Positions 22,606-33,744 of a stretch of DNA of 64,000 bases are shown here, piece by piece. The notes under the pieces are model-generated. The model saw only the letters and a program-made list of their open reading frames with translations, made no database searches and had not been told where the DNA came from. The DNA comes from Charina bottae (lineage: Eukaryota > Chordata > Lepidosauria > Squamata > Charinaidae): positions 7,145,501 through 7,209,500 of the forward strand of contig JALMGJ010000015.1 in assembly GCA_023362775.1 (NCBI GenBank), written 5' to 3'. Every line of letters starts with the position of its first letter. Position 1 is the stretch's first letter. Position numbers and translations under genes: made by a program.

Positions 22606-23175
22606 TTTGTTGTTCAGTCGTTTAGTCGTGTCCGACTCTTCGTGACCTCATGGACCATAGCACAGGAAGAAGCCTTCCTGTCCTCCACTGTCTCTCGGAG
22701 TTTACTCAAATTCACGTTTGTTACATCGGTGATGCTATCTAACCATCTCATCCTCTGTCATCCCCTTCTCCTTTTGCCTTCAGTCTTTCCCAGAATCAGG
22801 GTCTTTTCCAGTGAGTCCTCTCTTCGCATTAGGTGGCCAAAGTATTTGAGCTTCAGCTTCAGCATCTGTCCTTCCAATGAGCAGTCAGGGTTGATTTCCT
22901 TTAGGATTGACTGGTTTGACCTCCTTGCAGTCCAAGGGACTCTCAAGAGTCTTCTCCAGCACCACAGTTCGAAAGCATCAATTCTTCAGCGCTCAGCCTT
23001 CCTTATGGTCCAACTCTCACAGCCATACATTACTACTGGAAAAACCATAGCTTTAACTATATGGACCTTTGTCGGCAAGGTGATGTCTCTGCTTTTTAAT
23101 ATGCTGTCTAGGTTTGCCATAGCTTTCCTCCCAAGGAGCAAGCGTCTAACCAGACTACTTTTCAAAGGGAAGAGT
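22606..23175 (-). mobile_element. BovB LINE fragment, reverse orientation
   Basis: The minus strand encodes BovB reverse-transcriptase C-terminal text: VMYGCESWTIRKAE, then RVPWTARRSNQSILKEINPD and LKLKYFGHLMRREDSLEKTL, ending with a CGACTAAACGACTGAACAAC tail at the left. Small indels break the frame. This is the longest of three BovB pieces. Confidence 0.93.
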
Positions 23176-23499
23176 GACATTCATTCCCCACCACCCTTCT
23201 GGAAGATAATTTCCAACTTTGCATTAAATTCCAGGGTTCAAACATGAAATGCAAAGAGGGTTGCGGTTCCCAAACTGTTTTACAACACATACAAGTGCCT
23301 GTTAGCTCCAACCCCCTAGGTCAGTAAGATGGAGTCATCCCACCCACACTCCTTTCTTGCTGTTTAGTTGTGTGGCCAATGTTCAGTGCTAGAGGTTTTG
23401 TTCTTCATGCCAAAGGTCACCATGTAATTCTTCACATCTTCTGGCAGGGCTGGAAGAATTCCAGGATGAAATGGTTTCACGTTGTTCTAAGCAGTAACA

Positions 23500-23600
23500 T
23501 GGCTTGCTCGATGTTAGCTTAGCATGTTGGATGACTATTGTGGTTTGTAAATCATGATTTATGAACTATGGTAGAAGTGAACAACCTTATGGGAGAACAG
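23500..23600 (+). repeat. Unclassified dispersed repeat (TGGTTTGTAAA family)
   Basis: Text of the form TTAGCTTAGCATGTTGGATG, then TTGTGGTTTGTAAATCATG and ATTTATGAACTATGG. Related text occurs at 3110, 14640, 28540 and 62400. It is not assigned to a known superfamily. Confidence 0.4.
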
Positions 23601-24345
23601 CCCTTCGTTCCTTCTTGATACCTTCTGAGCCTTTTCTGACTGTTAGGGCTGATTATGAGTAACCTTGACCATTATAGCTTGTTTTAACCGTGGTTAAAAT
23701 GAAGCAAAATGTAGCACAGGATGTCTCCAGACAGACCTCATGGTACCCAACCTGACCCTCTCAATATTTTTTTTTAATGTGTATTTTAATAAAGAGGAAG
23801 CTCTCCTGTTCCAAAGCAAAGGAACAGCCTCAAGCATCTTAATTACTTCCCTCAATGCCTTTTGTACTTACAAAGGTCCTACTGAGATGGTGGAGCACAC
23901 TCCAAGGGGTTGGAGACTGGTTTGCGTCTGGGAAATAGGGGTTGTGTGCTAAGTTATGACTACCATAGCATCCACTTGGCAAACAGGCACATTTCCAAGA
24001 GTTATCCTGGGGCGTGCACCTACCCGAGGCTTTCAAATTTTTGCCATGGCCATCACTGAAGCTTCTCTGTAACTCAAGATCTCAAGAAAGATCAAGAAAG
24101 AAATATGGTGATTACAAGGGAAAAGAAGAAACTGTGTTCAAAACATCTTCCTCCCTGCTTTGTCTTCTGTGCCTAGGAAGATTAAGACCATTTCACAAGC
24201 TCAACAGCAGCATGGTGATCTTAACGATCCTCCTTTAGATGATAAAAGGACTTAAAATAACATCTCAATATAACCATGACCTAGCCCCAGGTGCAAGGTC
24301 ACACAGCCACCTAGAAACATATTTAGGATTCCCTTACTAACTTTG

Positions 24346-24394
24346 CTCAGACTGAAGAAGCTCCTTGGATAAGGAGCGAAACGTTTCCACTGAG
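24346..24394 (+). ncRNA. Hammerhead-ribozyme-like motif
   Basis: Core CTGAAGA at 24352-24358 fits the tolerant CUGANGA consensus. A five-base stem GCTCC/GGAGC follows, then GAAAC (24378-24382) and GTT. A helix-I candidate is CTCAG (24346-24350) with CTGAG (24390-24394). Hammerheads of this minimal type are known in the terminal repeats of Penelope-like elements. No PLE coding sequence is attached here. Confidence 0.5.
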
Positions 24395-24399
24395 AAAAT

Positions 24400-25264
24400 A
24401 GAAATCCAGTTGACATGATTCAAGCTACAGACAATTCCACCTGGACGACTGAGAACCTTCAGACATATCTCAAGACAGAGTCTTTGCGAGGGCACCCCAC
24501 ATGCCGTCCCAATTTCAAATGTGTCCTTATCCCCAACAGTTGTCATGACCTGGGTTAGCAGGGAATGTGAACCTAGCCAGTAGATATCTAGCCAGGCATT
24601 TGGGGCCAGTTGAGTGGAGTCTTCTTCTGGTTGCTTTTATTGTGGTGCTTGGTTGCCATTTTATATTCTGCATTTCATATTCATATGTATATATTGGGTA
24701 CGTTTTAACGTTACTTGGTTCTTTTTTAGTTTGTTTTTTGTTGTACACCACCCAGTCATATTGTTTGTTGGGTGGCTAATTAATCCAGGAAACATCAAAG
24801 AAATGTCAATGTCCCAGTTACATCCACACCACCCCCACAAAACCAGGAGGGGAAAAGTTTTTGTTTCCACCCCCTCTCCATCAGTTCTACCCCAGCTTGC
24901 TATTTTCCCCCTGCGAAGAGCAGCATGCAATAGCAACTGCTTGACTTGGGTGTTGCAGAAGACACCCTGCTGTCCCCACTGTCTTGATGACTGCCCTGTT
25001 CAACAGTGTTAAATAGCAGGTAAGCTTCCATGACTGTCTGGGAGGTAGCATGATATTCATGTCTTAAAAAGATTTAGGATCAGGACATTTGAAAGATCTC
25101 CTGTTATACAAACCTGCTTGTATTTGATGATCTTCTAAGGTACTTTTGGATGACCAACCTTCAAGAAGAAAGAATAGGCTGGTTGTAACAAGGTCTCCTC
25201 TGTGGTGGTCTTCCACCTGTGGAATTTTCTCTGTGTAATATAGACTAGCTATTTCTTTAACTAG
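24400..25264. other. No recognisable feature
   Basis: Sequence without supported gene or repeat. Confidence 0.4.
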
Positions 25265-25269
25265 TTGAT

Positions 25270-25475
25270 CAGTCTTGACTCCTGGCAACCGCCTGGACAA
25301 GCCCCTGTGGTTTTCTTGGCAACGTTTTTCAGAAGTGGTTTGCCATTGCCTCATTAAGGCTGAAAGAGAGTGACTGACCCAAAGTCACCCAGCTGGCTTC
25401 ATGCCTAAGGCAGGACTAGAACTCATAATCTCCTGGTTCCTAGTCTAGGGCTTTAGCCACTACCAAACTGACATA
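25270..25475 (-). mobile_element. tRNA-derived SINE, GAGCCAGTTTGG family
   Basis: Reverse orientation with CTTGGCAACGTTTTTCAGAA, CACCCAGCTGGCTTCATGCC, GGACTAGAACTC and a degenerate 5' end. Confidence 0.8.
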
Positions 25476-25570
25476 TTTTTTATTTACGGCCAAAAGACCC
25501 AAATTAGTCCTGGGTGGCCTCAAAGCTTGTTTTTATCCTCAAAGCTTTGAGAAAATTTTAACATTTGTCT

Positions 25571-26130
25571 GAGTGGAGTCCTTGTTGCTCTCTGAGCTTG
25601 GTTGTTTGCTTGCAGACATTTCATTACCCAACTAGGTAACATCATCAGTGCGAGTGAGGGTGGGGTTTGCTGCCTGTTTCTATACTGTAGCTTGCCTTGC
25701 CAGTGTTGGTGGGGGTGTGGTTTTCTCCTTGGGAGTTCCTTGATTAGGGTATTGTTTTCTGCTTGATTGTTTGCCTGGTGTTAATCCCTGTTTATCTGTG
25801 TGTTGCCTGCTGGAGAGGATGTGCTCTGGTCTTTTTGTTTCCTTCTTAGCTTTTTTATTGTCTAAATGTGGTTTATCTCTATGTGTCTATTGATGGCTGA
25901 TTTCTCTGAATGCCAAGCTTCCAGGAATTCTCTAGCGTTTTTGGATTTGGCTTGGTATAGGATGCTCAGTTTCCCAGTTGAAACTATGGTTGAGTCTGTC
26001 CATGTGTTCCGAGATTAAGGAGTCTTTATCGTGTCTTCTGACTGCTAGTTGGTGTTCTTGGATGCGCTCTGCTAGTCTTCTGCCTGTCTGTCCTACATAG
26101 ATAAATACAATCTTATCGCCCCTGGATTTT
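25571..26130 (-). mobile_element. Penelope-like element, 3' part with GIY-YIG fragment
   Basis: The minus strand encodes YVGQTGRRLAERIQEH, the conserved core of the GIY-YIG endonuclease of Penelope-like elements, followed by LISEHMDRLNHSFNWET. The frame then breaks and leads into a non-coding tail with a hammerhead-like motif. No reverse-transcriptase domain remains. Confidence 0.72.
25608..25656 (-). ncRNA. Hammerhead-ribozyme-like motif in PLE tail
   Basis: On the minus strand: core CTGATGA (rc of 25642-25648), stem II TTACC with GGTAA, then GAAAT and GTC, with GCA/TGC as a short helix I. It differs from the copy at 26344 mainly at the base after GAAA. Confidence 0.6.
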
Positions 26131-26204
26131 ATATTTAATTTATATTTATATGATGATTGTGTATTGTATTACTTAATAATTAAATAGATAAAAATTATTG
26201 TCTC

Positions 26205-26280
26205 TTTGTAAACCGCCCAGAGTCCCCTTCGGGGGACATGGGGCGGTGACAGAAATCGAAAGAATAAGTAAAATAAATAC
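26205..26280 (+). mobile_element. L2-clade LINE 3' tail
   Basis: TGTAAACCGCCCAGAGTCCC, a GGGCGG partner forming a small hairpin, then AATAAGTAAAATAAATA. This is the 3' end seen intact after coding sequence at 59690-60095. Confidence 0.75.
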
Positions 26281-26435
26281 CTCCACCAACACTGGCAGGG
26301 CAAGCTACTATATATAAATAGGTAGCAAACCCCACACTCACTCGCACTGATGATGTTACCTAGTTGGGTAATGAAACGTCTGCAAGAAAACAACAAGGCT
26401 CAGAGAGCACCGAGGACTCCAGAGCTCACCCCTGA
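26281..26435 (+). mobile_element. PLE terminal fragment, opposite orientation to 25571
   Basis: It carries the same tail sequence as 25571-25735 but on the plus strand: CTCCACCAACACTGGCAGGG through GAGAGCACCGAGGACTCCA. Confidence 0.7.
26344..26384 (+). ncRNA. Hammerhead-ribozyme-like motif in PLE tail
   Basis: Core CTGATGA 26347-26353; stem II TTACC/GGTAA; GAAAC 26373-26377; GTC 26378-26380; short helix I GCA with TGC. All conserved core positions of a type-I hammerhead are present; stem III is minimal. Confidence 0.65.
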
Positions 26436-28969
26436 GCTACATATATTCTCTTCTATTGGAATTTGCCTGAGTTCCATAGTTTTCAAATGATTGGCATTTC
26501 CCCTGTTCTTTATTTTGCTATGGATGAGCTTTTCTAGACCTAAAGAAAACTGAGAAATAAAGGGATAAATCTGAGCTTAAGGCAATGGCAAACATACATT
26601 CCAAGTGTAGCGGGAGTTTGTACACTTCCTCTCTCTCATTTTTAACCACAGAATGTGCAAACCAGCTGAGGCTGCTACTCTTTAAAATGTCTGTTGCAAC
26701 CCTTCACTATTTTAAGCAAACAAAAAGAAATTACTGTACTGCATACAAGTTATGACTGTATAGATGTTTTAATTGCCAGCAGGCTAAAGACCAGGGAAAT
26801 GAAAAATAGTCCAATTTATGCACAGAACCAGCCTTCCAGATGCACATCAAATGCAGCTACCAATTAAGGGAATTGCACTCAGATCTGTATACAGCCTATT
26901 CACACTGTGTAACTCCAGAAGATGCACGTATAAGTGCACCTTTGAATGTGCACATCTATCAACATTCTTCCCCAACTTACTGCTGTTTCAAAAAGCATCT
27001 AGAACAAGAATATAGGCATTGGATACACATGGATGCACATTAATACACATGCCTGGTAGAATGTTGATTTCTGAGAAGCAATACCATGTTTTGCCCCAGA
27101 ATTCTAGGAAAGTATTTCATAATGCGGAAGAGGCTTCTGCAAAATAGAGCTCTTGAGTTTGGCTATGTAAATTTGCAGAAGAGGAAGTTTGGGAGAGTTC
27201 AATTTTGTGGAAGCTAAAGATTATTAACTTTTGGGCCACGTGAAGCATGCACCTTCTTTCTCCATCCTTCTGTTTCCAATCGCAGGAGAAGGTGCGACAG
27301 AATGAAAAACAAATCTCTGCTGCAATGGAGGCTCTATTAGGAACATACCAAAAGTGGAAGAAGAAGAAGATACTTGATCAGAAGAACTCTTATTTCTTTG
27401 TCAACCCAGCCCTCTGGCAAAATTGGTGCCCTTAATCCTCTTACAAAAAACCCACAAAACTTTCACACCCAAATCTCCCTATAATCCTCACTTTAGACCC
27501 TTCTCTCTCCCAGAGAAAAAACACAGGTTGGGAATCACAAGTTTGTATGCATTGCTGAGCCCAGTTCCATTTTTGGAAGGTGAAATATCACACTCTGAGT
27601 CAATATTCCAAGCTGCTGGTCCCTTACACTTTTGGGCCAAGCACAGCGATAGAAAACAACTTGTTACCTTTTCATGTGTTTAACTATTCTGTACCACGTT
27701 ATATATTTTGTTACTTTGGCCTTGGACACACCTAGAGTGCCTTGCAGCTGAGGTTAATCAAGTGTTTCAATAAATAAATTATTTTAAAAATCTGTTCTAA
27801 CTGCTAGACGAAATGCTTTCTCTGCCTTGGTTAATTTTGGATCGAAGGATACAATGGTAATGCTGCTGCCTTGGAGCATGCACTGACTTTACGGTTTTCA
27901 GTGCCAAGTAAATATTAACGTTCATACAAAATGAATGGCTGGAAAGCTCCAAATTGTGAAGAACCTTAGGAAAGCTGAACTCATAGTTTCAGAATTCCTT
28001 CTGGCTCCAAATCCATACAACCTATTTTTATATTGTTGCAAATGGATAATGTGTGTGTTTGAGAGAGAGACACACACAGAGAGACTTCCAAACTAGAGAC
28101 TTCCTTTTGCTAAAATCTGCCCTACTGGACTAGAGCAAGGAAGTTGCAACAGCAAGGATTTCAGATTTGGGGAAAGGCCATTTCCTATTCCTCTCTCCCA
28201 AGAGCCCGTGCCAGAACCCTACCCTTTTCCTAAAAGCGTATTCGCAATTCAGTCGTTGCTTCTGATAATGTGTATCCTGACGGGTAAAAATAAAGTTTGC
28301 CCGTACCGTCAGTGCAATCATCCTTTGCCCTTTCGTGGATGCGGAATGTTTTTTCCGTCTCCTCCGCTCGTGAAAAAGCTCGTGGTATTAAGCATTTGAA
28401 CCAAGGCTGTCAACGGATTGCAGGATGTTTTTAAAATACAATTAATTTATAGGGATTAAATATTACGTATCACAGCCAGGCCTGCCTGCCTTTGCTCCAC
28501 GGTTATGAGACTTCCATTCAGTAGTACTGATCTGGACTGAGTTCACACCCCACATTTAGCATATTTTGTTTAACTGTGGCACATGAATAAACCATAATTG
28601 GATGGGCTGTTGCAACAGACAAGCCATAAATAACAGTTTACAAACTATGGTGACTTAGAGTTCATAGAAGATGGTAAGCCAGAAGCAAATAAAATTTAGG
28701 GCTTAAGGACTTAGTTGATTAGGCCTTTAGGGGACTGAGAAGCACAATACTCTTCTAAGATCTAAGCCACCATCTGGAGAATACTGAATTGACCTTTAAC
28801 AGCAGAGATGATGGTTATCTCTACACTCAATTACTCCTGTTGCTTGTAGTCTCTTGTCACAATCAGGGCGGCTCCAGCAAACATCCCATTTATCTTCACT
28901 CCCTATTTAGTTTCCATGTCACCCTTTTATTTATCAAATAAATATAAGAAAAGGTTTCAGGCCAGAGAC
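26436..28969. other. No recognisable gene
   Basis: Mostly unique-looking. A short plus-strand frame at 27247-27435 follows a polypyrimidine-AG but has no recognisable homology. Degraded TGGTTTGTAAA-family text lies near 28545-28670 and a CACACA/GAGAGA patch near 28050. Confidence 0.35.
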
Positions 28970-30885
28970 AGCATATGTATGCAACCATAAAGTGTTTATT
29001 TGGTTAGTTCATTAACCATCTGTAAGACAGCTCAATTTTGGTCTGCATCCTTCTATAAAAGAGTTCAAGTTTTCAACAAACCTCCAATACATAAAGCAAA
29101 GTAAAATTACTGCACACAATTCAGACCAAAATACAGCACTTTTTCTTACATTTTATAAAACCCGGTCGATACAAACTACATTAAAAAAGATAACACACTT
29201 TCACTTATCCTTAGTACAGTATTTTGCCACATTTTGCACAGTGGCTACAAAGCCCGTAGAGCACAATCCATGTGCTTTAAATTAAAACAAACAAACAGAA
29301 ATACCCTTTACTTACCCAACATTGTATTGAACATGTAAACAAAGTGCTACTTAATCCAAGAACCATTTTGTCATCCGTTTTGTACTTTTGTAACATGTAA
29401 ACCTCAAAAGTATGCCAATGAGAAAAAAGGAATGATGGGTTTTAAACTGCCCACATGCAAAATTTTCCATGAAAACAGACAGACAGACAGACTGAGGGCA
29501 TGTGAAATTATCCTAAAGCACTGTAAATTTACATAAATTGAGTCTGGTCCAACATTTTAAAACCCCAATTTATACACAGAGTTCTATGCTCTTCTATGAG
29601 TGAAGACAGACTCCAATCTTTGTAGATCTGTGTGTGTATTAGAGAGAATTAGTGTATGAGGAGCTAGGATGGCAGTGAAGGTATCTAAAACCCAAACTTT
29701 TTCCAAGCTCTTTAGCAATTCTCACAACAGGAGACTTCAATGTGGTTAATGTATGAAATTTCTCACACTCCCTCCCCAAATTCCTGGACCAACACCTCAC
29801 ATTTATTCATTTATTTTGCAGCTTCGGTTTAAATGAAATGAAAGAAAGCAGGTATGTGGTGTGAAGAAAGTCTTTCTTTAGGAAGAGGAAAGATGGTATC
29901 AGGCAATTCCCCGTGCTGTCAATCATACAATCAACAAGCCTTAGATTTATTACCTTCTACATGCCCATCAAGGCTACTTGATCATAGCCATTGCTTGCCC
30001 AATTAATAAATAAAAATTCAACATGATTTCTCAGAGTCACCCATTTTTTAAATTAACAACCAGTTAAACACTTGAAAAGGATATAAAAACAGCACTGAGA
30101 ACACAACTCATTACACATTAATATCATTTGTTTTATTGCAAAGCCCAGTTTTCACTAACCAATCACAAAGTGCTATTCAAATTGCACTTCTTCTTTCTTC
30201 AAATACAACCACAGAAGTTAGCATGCACAACATTCCAACTAGCTCCTTAACTGTTCCTAAAATCAAAATCTATGCAAACTAGGAATCCCTTAAACCAGAA
30301 AACAGAAAAACAAGTATACTACGCATCAAGTATTTGTTCAGATGCCATAAATAGGGGTTGAAGAGACCTCTGTTTCTTTAACACAAAAATCACTTTAACA
30401 TTTGGGAGGGAAGGGAAGGGTGACCATCTAGGTGGGAAATACCCCATGACTGGAAGAAAACACACACACACACACCAGTGTAAATATACAACACTAGCAC
30501 TGGTTGATACTTAAAGTGCAAAGGGTAAACAATAAATAGAAAAGGGGACAGGAAACAACACTGCAGTTTTCCACAAACAGGTTTCATGAAATGTTTTTCA
30601 CATAGTTTTGTAGACAGATGCTCCCCAAGTTCAACACTAGGTATAACCTCAGGTATCTTTAATTTAAAAATGCAAGGCTGGAAAATTTAAAGATGGCAAG
30701 GTTGGGAAAAGCTTCAATCTGAATCTTAGGAAAGCATGGATGGTCAAAATACATAGGTCATATCTTCCACCCCAGGATTCACTTCACGTAACACAATTTC
30801 CTGGTGACATTGTTATGAGTTAGCTGGGACTGATGTTTGGCAACATCTATTTGATGTTATAAATGGGCCAAGATGGATGAAGACA
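28970..30885 (-). other. Repeat-free block resembling a 3' UTR end, minus strand
   Basis: This is about 1.9 kb with no recognisable interspersed repeat, unlike everything around it. On the minus strand it is U-rich, and near its left end AATAAA (28995-29000) is followed by a GU-rich stretch, as at a polyadenylation site. Its orientation agrees with GAN, whose stop is 16.5 kb upstream, so it could be the distal end of a very long GAN 3' UTR or a separate non-coding exon. There is no convincing ORF. Confidence 0.35.
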
Positions 30886-30889
30886 GATC

Positions 30890-31005
30890 AGCTTATTTCA
30901 TTTATTTATTCGATCTTTGATGCCGCCTGACTCCAAAGGACTCTGGCCCCTCACAACGTAAAATACAACATAAAATGAGTAAATAAAAATACAATAAAAA
31001 TCAGT
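30890..31005 (-). mobile_element. LINE 3' tail, L2-like
   Basis: Reverse orientation: TTTATTTATTCGATCTTTGA, then GCCGCCTGACTCCAAAGGAC. It resembles the hairpin-plus-AATAAATAAA end of L2 copies, but diverged. Confidence 0.5.
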
Positions 31006-31156
31006 CCAAAAAGAATTACGAAATAGTACTTGTTGAGCTCTCTTAAGGTAAAATATGACATCTGAACAAATCGAGTTGACCCGAGTTAATAATGCAACAG
31101 TGATTTTGGAGGTCTACTAGTTAACACGTCCCTTATGTTTTGCAGAAGACTGTGAA

Positions 31157-31354
31157 TTAATATTGATAATACAAGGGTATTATTATTGGCAATCTATGGG
31201 TCTCCTGTAAACATAGGACATCGCAATTATGTTTTTGGCTTAAGTCCCGCACCAGTTCTTCCTTACATGCGGACAAGCCCTCAATATTTACTGAGATAAT
31301 AGTCATCTTTGGTCCTGAACAGGTCCTTTGTGGGATACACATTTTGTCACACAA
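31157..31354 (-). mobile_element. LINE endonuclease fragment, inverted
   Basis: The minus strand reads ISVNIEGLSACKEELVRDL and then CDVLCLQETHR, the start of an apurinic-endonuclease-type LINE endonuclease. It abuts reverse-transcriptase sequence of opposite orientation starting near 31391, the layout produced by 5' inversion during target-primed reverse transcription. Confidence 0.7.
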
Positions 31355-31390
31355 AGATAAAACTTTAGATGCTTTAGATCCAAAGATGCT

Positions 31391-32503
31391 TTGGATGCTT
31401 CTGGAGTGAAATATTTAATATTAATACTCTTCAATATTTACACTAATGATCAACCGCTCCCTGCAGGCACTAATAATTATATATATGCTGATGATCGAGC
31501 AATGGCTGTACAGGGAAAAATATTTGAGGAGGTAGAACAACGATTAACGGAAGCCCTGGAAGAGCTTGATCAATATTATTGTGATAACCAGCTAGGACCA
31601 AATCCAGCAAAAACCCAGGTATGTGCCCTCCATCTTCGCAATAAGCAGGCTGCTAGGAAGCTGCAAATTACATGGAAAGGAGTATTACTGGAGCATTGCC
31701 CTAACCTTAAATATTTAGGGGTTACTTTAGATAGGGCCCTAACATATAAACAGCACTGCATCAATACTAAATTGAAGGTCAATTGAAGAAACAACATCCT
31801 CAGGAAATTAACGAACTCTACTTGGGGAGCCAAATCAAAGGTTCTTAAAACAAAAAAAAGCATTGGCCCTCTGTCACTCGGCCGGCGAATACACTTGCCC
31901 AGTTTGGTACAAATCATCACATGCTGGGTAAGTAGAGGTTGCTCTGAATGAAAGCAGTAGAATTATTATCGGATGTTTGAAACCTACCTCTCTAGATAAG
32001 ATCTACCATCTAGCCGGTATTGCCCCGCCTGCTGTTCGTAGAGAAGCAGCAGCATATAAAGAGAGGCTTAAATCATCAATATCCAAACAACACCCTCTTT
32101 ACCGCCTACAACCAGCCCCTCAGAGATTAAAATCCAGGAAAAGTTTCCTTAGGTGGAGGGAAGATTTTGATGAATTTAAAAGTAGAGTGGACCTATGGAA
32201 AGCTACAAAGAACCAACATTGGATGGAACCAGCAGAGGAGCTGGCACCCGGTTTTGGCGAAAGCTGGGAAGTTTGGAAATCACTGAATAGACTGTGCATG
32301 GGTATAACAAGATCTAGAGATACTCTGAATAAATGGGGTTATCCGGTGACCTCTGCCCTTTGTGATTGTGGAGTCTTGCAAACAACAACACATATGTACA
32401 CTTGTCCATTGTGCCCAGATCAATGTACACTTGAGGACCTCATGACAGCGCAACAGAATGTAATTAATGTTGCCAGTTTCTGGGCAAGATCTGTCTAATT
32501 TTT
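31391..32503 (+). mobile_element. LINE reverse transcriptase, 3' part, frameshifted
   Basis: 31427-31786 encodes FNIYTNDQP and YIYADDRAMAVQG, with the YADD catalytic box, then NPAKTQVCALHLR and LKYLGVTLDRALTYKQHC. A stop and shifts follow (31787-31976). Frame 31977-32498 continues with LKPTSLDKIYHLAGIAPP and ends with a cysteine/histidine-rich CDCGVLQTTTHMYTCPLC. The clade was not determined; it is neither BovB nor L2. Confidence 0.8.
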
Positions 32504-33169
32504 ATATATTTTAACTTTTAAAATATAAACTATAAAATGCTGTGTTTTACAGTATGTTTTTAACTGTGATGCTTCTGACATGAAAATATATATATAGGCA
32601 ATCTACAGGTCTTAGTACTGTGACCACTCTCACGGCACTGCACAAGCAACGTAAGGTAAATTTGCACCCCGTTTTTACATCAAATCTGAATCTTATTCCT
32701 ATGTTAATCTTCTAATTATCTGGCTTCCAATTTAACTGAACATTTTCAGTATCTAGTGGAATTCACCAACTAACATAAATTATGCACAAATTAATAGATG
32801 ATATGTACAGTATATGTGGGACGTCTTAATGCTCAGTTTACTTATCTAGTTTTGATTCCCATGTCATTAATGACTCTGGATATTTCGTGTTAAGCATTAA
32901 GATAGCAATTAGAACAACATCTACAACAACAATATAGTAGTCTTCTGAAATTCAACAGTTCAACTGTAAAATTCCAATGGATGGAATGAGTAGTGTCTCA
33001 TAAATACAGTCAGATACAGTAACAATTGCTTTCTTTTGTAAATCGCTAGGCTATGAATCTCTCTTCCTTCCCCAATGGGAAAACATCTCACACTCTGAGA
33101 TTGGCCTCTACAGCTGGACATTTCAAGCTGTATTGCATGTGTACAATTCACTGCTTTGATACTGTAAAT

Positions 33170-33266
33170 CAGTGCTTGGCAACTTTAAGGTGTGTGGACT
33201 TCAACTCCCAGAATTCTGGGAGTTGAAGTCCACACACCTTAAAGTTGCCAAGGTTGAGAAACGCTG
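33170..33266. mobile_element. Palindromic hAT MITE, short form
   Basis: The arms AACTTTAAGGTGTGTGGACT and their complement meet at GAATTC with almost no loop. Flanks CTGTAAAT and CTGCAAAT match at 7 of 8. Confidence 0.88.
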
Positions 33267-33744
33267 CTGCAAATATATAAAACTAATGCAACCGAATGAA
33301 GCATCTTACAACTGGCAAACAACAGCCCTGTTCAGCCATTTTGCACGGAACCTCTTTCTATTCACTTTTAGAGAAGGCTAACGCTCTTTGTTCTCCAGCA
33401 CTGATGGAGAATGATGACCCCATCATGCGGAGATCCAGGCAAAGCTTCTAGTGTTGGACAATAATTGTTTTTTCCCTCCTTCTTTTTTGCCCATTATACC
33501 TGCATGGGTCTAGCAAAAGAGCATATTATTGATTGAAAAACGCATATATAAACGCTGTAGTACAAAATCCTCTGAAATTACACTGCTACACCATGCTAAT
33601 CGATATCCTGTGCTTCCTGCAGAAAGGCCCCTTTGAGAAAGTATAAAAATTGCATGTTTCCTTAAATAAACTCTGATTCTATTGATAAACACTGTGGTTA
33701 TGTTGGAAGCACAAGAAACATCTAATTACCTTTTGGCCTGGCTA

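Noticed and set aside
27247..27435. Possible exon with acceptor-like TTTCCAATCGCAG and a lysine-rich frame
   Set aside because: No recognisable homology, no donor assigned and wrong strand for GAN; chance is more likely.
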